NCBI GenBank assembly: GCA_040756575.1
Contig: JBFLYP010000029.1
Span: 1 to 23,012 of the forward strand
Source of the DNA: DTYU01 sp040756575
Lineage (GTDB): Bacteria; Bacillota; Desulfotomaculia; Desulfotomaculales; Ammonificaceae
Reading direction: 5' to 3'
Length of the DNA: 23,012 nt
In this document: positions 1-7,787 of the stretch, in pieces
Layout: each line of letters opens with the position of its first letter
Numbering within the stretch: position 1 is the first letter of the stretch
Position numbers and translations under genes: made by a program
Notes under the pieces: model-generated
Databases searched by the model: none
Seen by the model: only the letters and a program-made list of their open reading frames with translations
Told to the model about the DNA's origin: nothing

Positions 1-126
1 TTTCTTTTCGCGCTCGCGCATTCTCTCGACCTCCGGTAGTTATGGGGTTGTTATGACTTTAAATCCTTTCTACCGGAGGTCTTTTTCTAGGTCAACTCCC
101 TCCTGATGAGATTACAGGAATGCTCT
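1..126 (+). repeat. Left copy of 126-bp perfect terminal inverted repeat
   Basis: Bases 1-126 are the exact reverse complement of 22887-23012; identity stops at base 127. The repeat contains a 12-bp hairpin followed by a T run. Its inner edge falls just inside the methylase reading frame, whose ATG is at 120. The other copy ends inside a block (22854-22890) that is intact at 8457-8494. Both junctions look like insertion points, so this is probably the end of a multicopy mobile element into which the contig runs from both sides. No transposase is visible because only 126 bp are included. Confidence 0.9.
28..87 (+). terminator. Hairpin with T-run inside the terminal repeat
   Basis: GACCTCCGGTAG (28-39) pairs perfectly with CTACCGGAGGTC (70-81) across a 30-nt loop and is followed by TTTTT (82-86). 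The form is that of a rho-independent terminator, although the loop is long. The mirror copy is at 22926-22985 on the minus strand. Such a hairpin near an element end would shield the element from outside transcription, or it could be a subterminal palindrome used in transposition. Confidence 0.55.
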
Positions 127-2894
127 TCAACGGCGAAGGCGACCAGGTTTCCTTCGGCTTTGCGGCGGGGACGGAGCGGAAGTCCACCGGCTCCTACTAC
201 ACGCCGCGGGAATTAGTGGAAGAGCTGGTGGGAAGCGCCCTCGTGCCCGTGGTGGCACAGCGGCTGCGGGAGGCGAAAACACCTAAGGAAGCGGAGCGGG
301 CCCTGCTGGCGATAAAGGTTTGCGACCCGGCCTGCGGCTCCGGCCACTTCCTGTTGGCTGCGGCGCGGCGGCTGGGGCGCGAATTAGCGCGGGTCCGCAC
401 CGCAGAGGACGAGCCTTCGCCGCTTGAGCAGCGCCTGGCCGTCCGCGAGGTGATCGGCCACTGCATCTACGGCGTGGACAAGAACCCTTTGGCCGTGGAG
501 CTCTGCAAGGTGGCGCTCTGGATCGAGAGCTGCGCGCCCGGCAAACCCCTTACCTTCCTCGACCACCGGATCAAGTGCGGCGACTCCCTCGTGGGAGTGC
601 TGGACCTCAAGGTGTTGAAAGAAGGCATCCCCGACGCGGCCTTCCAGCCCGTCGCGGGCGACGAGCCGGCCGTCGCGCGGGCGCTCCGGGAGCGAAGCCG
701 GCAGGAGCGAAGCGAACCGGTCCTCTTCTTTCACCCGGCGGCGCAGTTTGACACGGCGGCGGAGCTTGGCGTTCTCAAGGGGGAATATAGCCCTCTCGCG
801 GCGCTTCCCGACGACACGCCGGCGCAGGTCCGCCAGAAGGCCCGGCTTTACGAGAAGCTGCGTGGCGCCGGCACCACCTGGTGGCGGGACAACACCGCCT
901 GTCATATCTTCACGGCCGCCTTCTTCGCCTCGCTCACGGCGGCGGCCGACCGGGCCAACCGCATCCCGACCAACGGTGTTCTTTTCGATTATCTCGGGGG
1001 CCGGGAGCCGGATGCCCGCTACACCGCTGCGGCGTGGGGGGTTGCCCAGAGGCATAACTTCTTCCACTGGCCCCTGGAGTTCCCCGAGGTGTTTGAGCAA
1101 GGCGGCTTTGACGTGGTGCTCTGCAACCCCCCTTGGGAGCGGATCAAGCTCCAGGAAGAGGAGTTCTTCGCCCCGCGCGATCCGGAAATTGCCCATGCGC
1201 TCAACCGGGCGGCGCGGCAAAAGCTCATCAAGCGGTTACCGGCTACCAACCCCGCGCTTTGGGAGGAGTACGTGGCCGCCAAGCACGCCGCCGAGGCCTT
1301 GAGCAAGTTCCTGCGGGCCAGCGGCCGCTTCCCCCTCACCGCCCGCGGCGACATCAACACCTACAGCGTCTTCGCCGAGCTTTTCTCCCAGCTTATTGCC
1401 GGCGGCGGCCGGGCGGGCGTGGTGCTGCCCACGGGCATCGCCACCGACGACACCAACAAGCAGTTCTTCGCCGAGCTGGTGAAAAGCGGGCGGCTGGCCA
1501 GCCTCTACGACTTCGAAAACCGGGAGGGGATCTTTCCGGCGGTCGACAGCCGTTACAAGTTCTGCCTCCTCACCTTGCAGGGTGCGGGCGAAAGAAAAGC
1601 GCCGGCGCGCTTCGCCTTCTTCCTCACCCGCACCGAGCACCTGCGCGACGCTCGCCGGGTTTTCACCCTGGACCGCGATGACTTCGCCCTGCTTAACCCC
1701 AACACCCGCACCTGCCCGGTCTTCCGCACCCGCGAGGACGCCGAGCTCACCAAGAAGATCTACCGCCGCGTGCCGGTGCTGGTGGACGAGGGCAAAGGGG
1801 AAAACCCCTGGGGCGTCAGGTTCCTCAGGATGTTCGACATGGCCAATGACTCCCGCCTCTTCCGCACCGCCGCGGAGCTGGAGCGCCAGGGGTACGTTCT
1901 GGTCCGCGGCCGGGATCTGGGCCGGCCCGACGGCCCCTGTTTCGTCCGGGGAGGCGAGGTTTGGCTGTCGCTTTATGAGGCCAAGATGATCTGGCAGTTC
2001 GACCACCGCTTCGGCACCTACGAAGGGGTTCCGCCGGAGACCACGAGCACCCACCTGCCAACCCCGCGGGAGGAGCAGTACGCCGACCCGGACTACTTCG
2101 TGTTACCGCGCTACTGGGTGCCGGAGCAGGAAGTGGAGGCGCGTCTGGAGCAGTGGAGCCGCGACGGTACGCAGCTCCTGTGGAGGTGGGAGCAGGGGTG
2201 GTTAATGGGGTTCCGGGATGTCACCAACGCTACCAACGAGCGTACCGCCATCTTCACCGTAATGCCGCGGGTAGGGGTGGGGCACAAATTGCCCTTGCTC
2301 TTACGGCCGGAAAATCCAGATGCGTTAATGTTACCATGCCTAGTTGCGAACTTGAACGCGCTCATTTACGACTTTGTAACCCGTCAGAAAATGGGCGGTA
2401 CCTCCTTGAGCTATTTCATACTTAGGCAACTCCCCGTCCTGCCGCCCGACGCCTACACTGAGGCCGATCGTTCCTTCATCGTTCCCCGCGTCCTGGAGCT
2501 GGTCTACACCGCCTGGGACCTGGAGCCTTTCGCCCGGGACGTGTGGCAGGAGTGCTCGCCCAAGCTGCGCCTGGAAATCCTCCGCCGCTGGCAGGAATGC
2601 GCCGGAATCCCGGCCGGCCAGGTCCGGCCCGACGCCGCGACCATCCCGCCCTTCCGCTGGGACGCCGAGCGCCGCGCCCGCATCCGCGCGGAACTAGACG
2701 CCTACTACGCCAAACTCTACGGCCTCACCCGGGACGAACTGCGCTACATCCTGGACCCCAAAGACGTCTTCGGCCCCGACTTCCCCGGCGAGAGCTTCCG
2801 CGTGCTTAAAGAAAAAGAAGAGCGCCAGTACGGAGAATACCGCACCCGGCGCCTGGTCCTGGAGGCGTGGGATAGGCTGTTTGAGAAGGAGTGA
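120..2894 (+). CDS. N6-adenine DNA methyltransferase of Eco57I/PglX-like type, 5'-truncated
   Basis: 924 codons. SAM-binding motif I is DPACGSGHF (about 69-77), preceded by the typical GSYYTPREL segment (24-32), which in this family lies at the start of the methylase core. The catalytic motif is NPPW (336-339). The long C-terminal half resembles the target-recognition region of Eco57I-like, BREX PglX and DISARM DrmMI enzymes, which methylate adenine on the exocyclic amino group. Family members usually carry several hundred residues before the GSYYTP segment; here the frame begins inside the 126-bp terminal repeat. The ATG at 120 is therefore probably not the native start. It has only a weak AGGA directly before it. 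The gene is GC-rich, unlike the two genes coupled behind it. No nuclease motif (PD-D/ExK) was recognised. Which defence type it belonged to cannot be decided. Confidence 0.85.
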   Translation: MLFNGEGDQVSFGFAAGTERKSTGSYYTPRELVEELVGSALVPVVAQRLREAKTPKEAERALLAIKVCDPACGSGHFLLAAARRLGRELARVRTAEDEPSPLEQRLAVREVIGHCIYGVDKNPLAVELCKVALWIESCAPGKPLTFLDHRIKCGDSLVGVLDLKVLKEGIPDAAFQPVAGDEPAVARALRERSRQERSEPVLFFHPAAQFDTAAELGVLKGEYSPLAALPDDTPAQVRQKARLYEKLRGAGTTWWRDNTACHIFTAAFFASLTAAADRANRIPTNGVLFDYLGGREPDARYTAAAWGVAQRHNFFHWPLEFPEVFEQGGFDVVLCNPPWERIKLQEEEFFAPRDPEIAHALNRAARQKLIKRLPATNPALWEEYVAAKHAAEALSKFLRASGRFPLTARGDINTYSVFAELFSQLIAGGGRAGVVLPTGIATDDTNKQFFAELVKSGRLASLYDFENREGIFPAVDSRYKFCLLTLQGAGERKAPARFAFFLTRTEHLRDARRVFTLDRDDFALLNPNTRTCPVFRTREDAELTKKIYRRVPVLVDEGKGENPWGVRFLRMFDMANDSRLFRTAAELERQGYVLVRGRDLGRPDGPCFVRGGEVWLSLYEAKMIWQFDHRFGTYEGVPPETTSTHLPTPREEQYADPDYFVLPRYWVPEQEVEARLEQWSRDGTQLLWRWEQGWLMGFRDVTNATNERTAIFTVMPRVGVGHKLPLLLRPENPDALMLPCLVANLNALIYDFVTRQKMGGTSLSYFILRQLPVLPPDAYTEADRSFIVPRVLELVYTAWDLEPFARDVWQECSPKLRLEILRRWQECAGIPAGQVRPDAATIPPFRWDAERRARIRAELDAYYAKLYGLTRDELRYILDPKDVFGPDFPGESFRVLKEKEERQYGEYRTRRLVLEAWDRLFEKE

Positions 2895-2900
2895 AATTAC

Positions 2901-3758
2901 GTGCCAGACTTTCATCTTTTCCGGCTAAAGGTCTATAAGCCAAGGCAAATGAACATCAGCGAGTTTATCGAAAGAGACAAGAGCCGCTCGGATATCCTCA
3001 AGGAAGTTATTTTCTCGTTGCCCTCTGCTGAGCTAAGGAAAGGTATTACTTGGCGTATCGGGAACGTTTCTTCTCTCGACGAGGGCGGGCTGTACTTTCG
3101 GATCGGTAAGATATCCAAGTCCACAATAGAGACCTATAAAGAGGGCAACTTTCTTGACCAGGAGTTTGAAACAGCGCCCTATACCCATGCTGTCTTGGAT
3201 ACCAGGCTTGAAGTATGTGCAATAGCGAGGAAAACAAAACTCTCAGGAACGGCTGCCGGAATTGCGCATCGGTTTATCGAACTCCTGACAAGATCTGAAC
3301 GAGCGCGGTTTTTTGATGTAGAATTTGAGATAGATGAAATTAATGACCCGGAGGATTTTATCACTTATCTCCGAAGCGCGATTCTTATATCAAGGTTCTG
3401 GGTCACCTTTTCCCGTCCCAACCCGTTTGATCCAGAAGAGGATTTTATCAAGCCCCTTGCAAGCTTTTTAGAGAAATCAAACGGAGAAGCGGGTAAAGTT
3501 GAGATCCGCGGGAAAGAGGGGTTGAATCCCGGCACTTTGGAGGATGTAGCACGATCCACGGCTGCCACAGGGAACGATGCAGGCGCTTGGCTTTTAGAAG
3601 AGGAAGGCGGTAGAAGAGTCAAAAAACGTTTGAGTGGCAACCCGGCAACCCTGTCAGAGGAAGACTTGGCTGATGATCAGCAGCGCAGGCGGTTCTTACA
3701 GCGGGTAAGAGAGTTGTACTATAAAATAAGGGGAAACGACGGGACACAAGGTGAATAG
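2901..3758 (+). CDS. Unknown 285-aa soluble protein, possible RexA-like sensor
   Basis: GTG start 6 nt after the methylase stop, preceded by AAGGAGTG, so it is translationally coupled. No signal peptide or membrane segment is visible. The protein has mixed alpha/beta character, with a mid-protein hydrophobic strand-rich block (about 90-120), a conserved-looking PYTHAVLDTRLEVC segment, and a charged helical C-terminus (from about 235). I do not recognise a named domain. Length, order of segments and the following four-TM gene recall phage lambda RexA (279 aa) with RexB. Several segments could be lined up by eye, but this is not a proven homology. The gene is clearly less GC-rich than the methylase, suggesting a different origin. 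It overlaps the next gene by 8 bp. Confidence 0.75.
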   Translation: MPDFHLFRLKVYKPRQMNISEFIERDKSRSDILKEVIFSLPSAELRKGITWRIGNVSSLDEGGLYFRIGKISKSTIETYKEGNFLDQEFETAPYTHAVLDTRLEVCAIARKTKLSGTAAGIAHRFIELLTRSERARFFDVEFEIDEINDPEDFITYLRSAILISRFWVTFSRPNPFDPEEDFIKPLASFLEKSNGEAGKVEIRGKEGLNPGTLEDVARSTAATGNDAGAWLLEEEGGRRVKKRLSGNPATLSEEDLADDQQRRRFLQRVRELYYKIRGNDGTQGE

Positions 3759-4326
3759 AGAAAGCGTTAAAGATTACCTCCAAGATGTTAGGCGAAAATT
3801 GAATTATTGGCATTGGTTTCTTAAAGGAAGCGGTGGCCAGCCTGGGTATAAAAGGCTGCTCAATAAATGGATCTTTTTTCATACGGCTGTAGGGATAGGT
3901 CTGGCTTTAGGGGTACCCGTTTGCCTGGAGCAAGCCGCCAACGCAGTCCTGATTCCTTTGTCTGGTATTTTTATTGGCCTTGCATTCGCTTGGGCTGTAA
4001 ATTCGCAGGCATTAATCCAGAGTCCTGAGATACAGGAATTGGCCAAACATCACAAGGGCGGATTGCCAGAGTATGCTTTTACATACCAGACGGCAATTTT
4101 CGTGATCTTAGTCACTTTAGTTTTCTGGGGGCTGGCTGGTCTGAAGGTGTTTGATGCACGCTGGCCAACCCCAAGTAATCCGTATTGTTATTTTGTTACC
4201 AAGGTTTTCCTTTTCACCCTGTCGAGTATAACGCTCAGGGAATGCTGGCACGTTGTCATAGGAACGCACTGGATGCTTTTAATTCAACAAGAGATGAAAA
4301 GGCAGAAGGAAAGGGATAACAGGTAA
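3751..4326 (+). CDS. Unknown 191-aa membrane protein, about four TM segments, possible RexB-like effector
   Basis: GTG start within the AAGGTG context at the end of the previous gene, overlapping it by 8 bp. Hydrophobic stretches lie at about 41-60, 65-83, 108-130 and 147-170, which gives roughly four membrane segments. The N-terminus is a soluble basic region and the tail (QQEMKRQKERDNR) is charged and presumably cytoplasmic. No enzymatic motif is visible. A soluble sensor followed by a small multi-TM protein is the usual layout of abortive-infection pairs that depolarise the membrane, such as RexA/RexB. The function here is inferred from architecture and from the position behind a methylase. 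It could also be an unrelated membrane protein. Confidence 0.75.
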   Translation: MNRESVKDYLQDVRRKLNYWHWFLKGSGGQPGYKRLLNKWIFFHTAVGIGLALGVPVCLEQAANAVLIPLSGIFIGLAFAWAVNSQALIQSPEIQELAKHHKGGLPEYAFTYQTAIFVILVTLVFWGLAGLKVFDARWPTPSNPYCYFVTKVFLFTLSSITLRECWHVVIGTHWMLLIQQEMKRQKERDNR

Positions 4327-4354
4327 AGGATTTATTTTTAGCGCTAAGCCCTAA

Positions 4355-4831
4355 GTGAGGTCGAGGCCAGTGCGCTGTTACATCTGTGACGGCGAAATGA
4401 AAAGAGTTAAGAAGGACCTTGAAACCACATGGAAGGGGCGGACAATTCTCTTCCGCGGGATGGATGTCTGGGTGTGCGGCTCCTGCGGGGAGGAGGCCTA
4501 TGAGCCGGACGACGTGCGCCTTATGCAGGGGCTCATTCAGGGGACATTAAACAAGCCCGAATACCCGGAGGTTATGAACGTCGAGGAAGTGGCCGACCTC
4601 CTCCGGGTTAGCAACCAGACGGTTTACAACTTAGTCAAAAGCGGGAAGCTGCCTGCCACCAAGATCGGGCGGGAGTGGCGCTTCTCCCGGACCAGGATCC
4701 TCGAGTTATTAGAAGGAGAAAGGGCGGCTGAGAAGGAAGCATACCTCGCGGCGCGGAAAGCCGGGGAAGGCGAAGTTTCGGCTAATGATGCGGCGATAAT
4801 TAATAAGCACCTGGCCGAGATGGGTCAATGA
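4355..4831 (+). CDS. YgiT/MqsA-type zinc finger plus excisionase-family HTH protein
   Basis: The N-terminal zinc finger uses Cys8, Cys11, Cys41 and Cys44 (CYIC...CGSC), as in the YgiT/MqsA antitoxin N-terminus. Residues about 74-118 form an excisionase/MerR-like winged helix-turn-helix (MNVEEVADLLRVSNQTVY, then GREWRFSR), a DNA-binding domain. The C-terminal tail is charged. The GTG at 4355 has no good ribosome binding site. GTG at 4370 (start MRCYICDG) has GAGG 9 nt upstream and is the likelier start. It ends 12 nt before an ImmA/IrrE peptidase gene, so the two form a regulator/peptidase pair as in ImmR-ImmA of mobile elements, or an antitoxin-like module. It is probably a repressor cleaved or titrated by its partner; this is inferred from context. 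Confidence 0.8.
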   Translation: MRSRPVRCYICDGEMKRVKKDLETTWKGRTILFRGMDVWVCGSCGEEAYEPDDVRLMQGLIQGTLNKPEYPEVMNVEEVADLLRVSNQTVYNLVKSGKLPATKIGREWRFSRTRILELLEGERAAEKEAYLAARKAGEGEVSANDAAIINKHLAEMGQ

Positions 4832-4843
4832 GGGGGTGGGCAT

Positions 4844-5608
4844 ATGGCTCTACCCCCTTTGTATTACGCACAACAGCTCCGGTCGGAGCTTGGGCTTTCG
4901 GGCCCAGCCGATATGCTTGAGGTGGCAAGCAAGTTAGGGATTGGCGTTTTTGAGGAACCGTTAGACGCCGATGGTTATCTTCTCCGAAAGGGAGAAGATA
5001 ACCGGATTCTTATCAACGAGCGCCTCGGCTACGAAGGCCGTAAGTCATTCACTATCGCCCACGAAATTGGGCATTTCTATATGCCTCATCATCAGGCCCG
5101 AATGTACCGGTGTCTCGGGCGCGATATTGAAGCATATACCCGGAATAACCAGATGGAAAATGAAGCGAACGAATTCGCGGCTGAGTTTCTCCTGCCTTCC
5201 CGTGAGCTCGATAAATTTCTTAAACACCCCCCTAATCTTGACACCATCAGGGAAGTAAGTGGTACATACGGGACCTCGTTAACCGCGACAGCAGTAAAGC
5301 TGGTTCAGTTAACCTGTGAGAAGATAGCGGTGGTGCTGTCTGAGGCCGGAGAGATTAAGTGGGTTAGCAGATCTCAAGCTTTCCCCTACTGGATCCCGCG
5401 GCGGCAGCTTCACGAATGGACCTATGCCTACGACTACTTCGTGAAAGGGACGCTTCCCCCTGGGCCGCAAAAGGTCCTGGCCGCCGCCTGGTGCGAGGGA
5501 ATGTCTCGTGACGCAGAGATTGTGGAGGAATCAGTAGGCTTCGAACGCCTGGGGATTGTTTTGACTTTACTCTATGTGCCCGTTGGTGAGGATGAATTGG
5601 ATGTGTGA
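4844..5608 (+). CDS. ImmA/IrrE-family metallo-endopeptidase
   Basis: 254 aa with the zincin motif HEIGH (73-77) and the downstream glutamate region ENEANEFAAEFLLP (about 106-119), diagnostic for the ImmA/IrrE (COG2856) family. Members cleave repressors (ImmA on ImmR, IrrE/PprI on DdrO) in response to DNA damage. The ATG at 4844 has a strong AGGGGGTGG 5 nt upstream and lies 12 nt after the zinc-finger/HTH gene, which is the probable substrate or partner. The C-terminal third (from about 170) is aromatic-rich and of unknown role; it may sense a signal or bind the partner. Family assignment is firm; the substrate is inferred. Confidence 0.93.
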   Translation: MALPPLYYAQQLRSELGLSGPADMLEVASKLGIGVFEEPLDADGYLLRKGEDNRILINERLGYEGRKSFTIAHEIGHFYMPHHQARMYRCLGRDIEAYTRNNQMENEANEFAAEFLLPSRELDKFLKHPPNLDTIREVSGTYGTSLTATAVKLVQLTCEKIAVVLSEAGEIKWVSRSQAFPYWIPRRQLHEWTYAYDYFVKGTLPPGPQKVLAAAWCEGMSRDAEIVEESVGFERLGIVLTLLYVPVGEDELDV

Positions 5609-5687
5609 GGCGCAAGAGCCGATTCCAGGGCTTCCGTCGTGGCAGAATGGCTACCTTGAGATTTACTTGAAAGAGAAGGTGGTCCGA

Positions 5688-6633
5688 ATGAACGAAGTAA
5701 ATGAGGAGAAGCAAGTTTCTCCCGGTCAGGAATTTGAGTTTTCGCACGGGTTATCTGCGGCGCAGAGTGGTCGCCCCGGGAAAAGCAAGAGGAGCTTTAC
5801 TCTGCCCATTCTTGCCCTTTTGGTTCCACTTCTTTGTAGTTTTTGCTGGACTTCAGAGTTGGGGCGCGAGTGAATTTCGTAAGGGGATTAGGCTGGTGGA
5901 ACCTGAGGTCCAGAAGTTGGAGGAAAGACTAAGATTTCTTAAAGATACAACGGGTGCGCAGAGCATAGCGCTTTTCTTTAAGGCTGTCAACTCACTTAAC
6001 GTGCAATGCCAAAGGCAAGCAAAAGAGGTGGAGGATTTAAAACAGAAATGGTGGTTTATAGTGCCCTCCTTCAAGAGAGAGACAGTCTCGCAAAGACTTT
6101 CTAACCTTCAGAAGGAATTGGGCAAAATCCTCTCTGTTTCCCCCACCGTAGAAATTTTCGTCAAACGCCTGAAAGAGACTGATGATGGGGTAGTTAGGGT
6201 TATGGAAGCCCTGGAGACGGATCCCGAGGGTATGATTGTGGAGCTGGCTTCCTTTGTAGAGGATAACGAAGCTCTGAGAAAGGATGCCGAACGCGCGCGG
6301 TGGCCAGCAGCCCTGGAGCCGTATCGCGAGACATTTCTTGCGGCCCTCGATGCACGCGAGGCTGCGCTTGTGGCCCTGTTGGAATCTTTAAGGGCTTTCT
6401 CTGCCGCCAGCATATGTGCGGACAAGGCCGTCAGTTCGTATCTTTCGGCCTGGTCTATCTGGGATTACCAGGAGGCTCTGGACTACATTGAGAGCGCAGA
6501 AGAGTACCGGAGCCAGGCACAGGGTTACATCGCCGAATTTGAGTTTCACACCGCGCGGTATGTAAAACTGCGCGACCGGCTTGTGGGCGATTCATTGTCG
6601 GGCAGGCTACCTTTGGAAGACAGCAGCGCTTAG
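5688..6633 (+). CDS. Unknown membrane-anchored coiled-coil-like protein, apparent frameshift
   Basis: The best start is ATG 5688 (MNEVNEEK...), with AAGGTGG just upstream. This frame reaches a membrane segment (SFTLPILALLVPLLCSF) and stops at 5873. The +1 frame then continues as a long alpha-helical protein to 6633 (RKGIRLVEPEVQKLEERLRF onward). One extra T in the run 5840-5844 would explain the switch; removing it joins the TM segment directly to the helical domain, about 314 aa in total. The alternative is an intact frame from ATG 5701, but that start has a poor ribosome binding site. The helical part has many charged heptad-like stretches and no motif I recognise. The predicted form is an N-terminal anchor with a soluble helical domain. 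Confidence 0.6.
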
Positions 6634-6706
6634 CGATCATCCGACTATGGTACGGACGAGTTGCTTGACGTTTCCTTGCCGGCGCAGGCCAAGGAGGTGC
6701 TTGCGG

Positions 6707-7051
6707 ATGAAGACTGCGGCGAAATCGGATAATCACAACCCTCCGAGAAGTCCTGCTGAACCGCGCCCGGGCAACAGACCGTATTACATTGCTCCGTGCT
6801 GCCCGGATTGCGGAGCGCCGCTTGTGCTGCTCGACCTTCTGGAAAATCCGGAAACACCCGAGGGTGAGATCTGGCACGACGAGTTTATCTGCCCTAAATG
6901 CCGGGGCGGAATCTGGCTTGATTGGCCGGAAGAGGGAGTAGCGCCGGAAATGGAGAGGATGGATTATAGATCCACGTGTTCCGCCGGGTCGCGCGCTACC
7001 GTAGCGATTACGCTCAGCGGCGAGAGGTTTGCAAACTCTTCCGGCGTGTAG
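6707..7051 (+). CDS. Small zinc-ribbon protein
   Basis: ATG 6707 has a near-perfect AAGGAGGTG 7 nt upstream, which decides this start over the longer frame from 6581. The 114-aa product carries a two-knuckle zinc ribbon: CCPDCG at about 28-33 and CPKCRGG at about 61-67. A proline-rich basic N-terminus precedes it and an acidic WPEEG stretch follows. No catalytic domain is visible. The last 88 bp overlap the convergent nucleotidyltransferase gene, and the C-terminal tail past the acidic stretch has low-complexity, shadow-like composition; the end may not be functional. The role is unknown. Confidence 0.6.
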   Translation: MKTAAKSDNHNPPRSPAEPRPGNRPYYIAPCCPDCGAPLVLLDLLENPETPEGEIWHDEFICPKCRGGIWLDWPEEGVAPEMERMDYRSTCSAGSRATVAITLSGERFANSSGV

Positions 7052-7296
7052 GCCAGCGGTTCGATCGGTTCCATCACTTCCGCAATGGCGGCGCCGAGGC
7101 GGGCATACCGTTGTTCGAGGTTCATCTTTGCGAAGTCACGGGAGATCACAATCAGGTCAATATCGCTGCCTTCCCGCGCGGTATCTTTGGCGTAAGAACC
7201 GTAAAGAATGACCCGTTCCGGATTTATCCCTTGGGCCTGTAAGGCTTTTTGAAACCGATTGACTATTTCTTTAATCTCGGGTCTCGGTGCAGACAT
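6964..7296 (-). CDS. MNT-type minimal nucleotidyltransferase (MntA-like antitoxin)
   Basis: 110 aa with the polymerase-beta nucleotidyltransferase signature GSYAK (33-37) followed by SDIDL (44-48), whose two Asp residues bind metal. MNT proteins of this size are paired with HEPN proteins. In characterised type VII toxin-antitoxin pairs they AMPylate a tyrosine of the HEPN partner to silence it. The ATG at 7296 has GAGGTG about 6 nt upstream and the gene overlaps the HEPN gene by 34 bp, so the pair is translationally coupled. The third catalytic Asp is not obvious by eye. Confidence 0.88.
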   Translation of the reverse strand: MSAPRPEIKEIVNRFQKALQAQGINPERVILYGSYAKDTAREGSDIDLIVISRDFAKMNLEQRYARLGAAIAEVMEPIEPLAYTPEEFANLSPLSVIATVARDPAEHVDL

Positions 7297-7655
7297 TTGA
7301 GCACCTCCTCGGTCATCCGGATATACTTCCTCACCATTCTGCGGCTGTATTCCTTCAGGGTGCTTTCCAAGTCCTCGGGATAACGGGTAACGATGCTTGC
7401 CGTGTTAATGGTAGCCAGAAAAGCGGTTTGTTCCTTTGAGAGCCTGGGTTCGGCCAGTTTGGCAAGGTAGATCAAGTTGTGTGTGCGCGGCGGTATCTCT
7501 CCGGTAACCGCGGCCACAAGGCCTTTAAGGGCCTTTTCCAAGGATAAATGGCACATAAATACAGCATATATGTACCGCCGGCTGCGAAACATGGCCTTGG
7601 CGGTTTGGAAATCGTACGCCGCTTGCGCAAACCATTTTTCAGCGATATCTGGCAT
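7263..7655 (-). CDS. HEPN-domain protein, partner of MNT
   Basis: 130 aa with the HEPN core: an AAYDFQTAKAMF helix (about 12-23), RRYIYAVFMCHLSLEKALKGL (about 26-46, HEPN-typical aromatic/Cys/LEK pattern), and the THNL turn (59-62). HEPN proteins of this group act as toxins (RNases) when free of their MNT antitoxin. The canonical RNase motif Rx4-6H is not visible, so this may be a non-RNase HEPN that acts as substrate-binding partner, or one with a divergent active site. It is the first gene of the two-gene unit, with a TATAAT box at 7691-7696 upstream. Confidence 0.85.
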   Translation of the reverse strand: MPDIAEKWFAQAAYDFQTAKAMFRSRRYIYAVFMCHLSLEKALKGLVAAVTGEIPPRTHNLIYLAKLAEPRLSKEQTAFLATINTASIVTRYPEDLESTLKEYSRRMVRKYIRMTEEVLKCLHRDPRLKK

Positions 7656-7690
7656 TCGTTTGGTTTGGCTCCCTCGCTTTCTTAATCCTG

Positions 7691-7719
7691 ATTATACCCG
7701 ATTTTGCACTATGAGGAAT
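7691..7719 (-). promoter_or_regulatory. Likely promoter of the HEPN/MNT pair (good -10 only)
   Basis: On the minus strand a perfect TATAAT lies at 7691-7696, about 35 nt upstream of the HEPN ATG. The -35 region at about 7714-7719 is poor. The call rests on the -10 box and its position. Confidence 0.4.
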
Positions 7720-7787
7720 AAGGATTTCTGGGATGAGAATGCGGGGTGTATAAAATCTGTTCAAGTGAGAGGTATACCCGAAAGGCA

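Noticed and set aside
384..1220. Long antisense frame within the methylase gene
   Set aside because: It is a shadow of a GC-rich gene with biased third positions; no start signals and low-complexity Arg/Gly-rich product. The same holds for 1236-2054.
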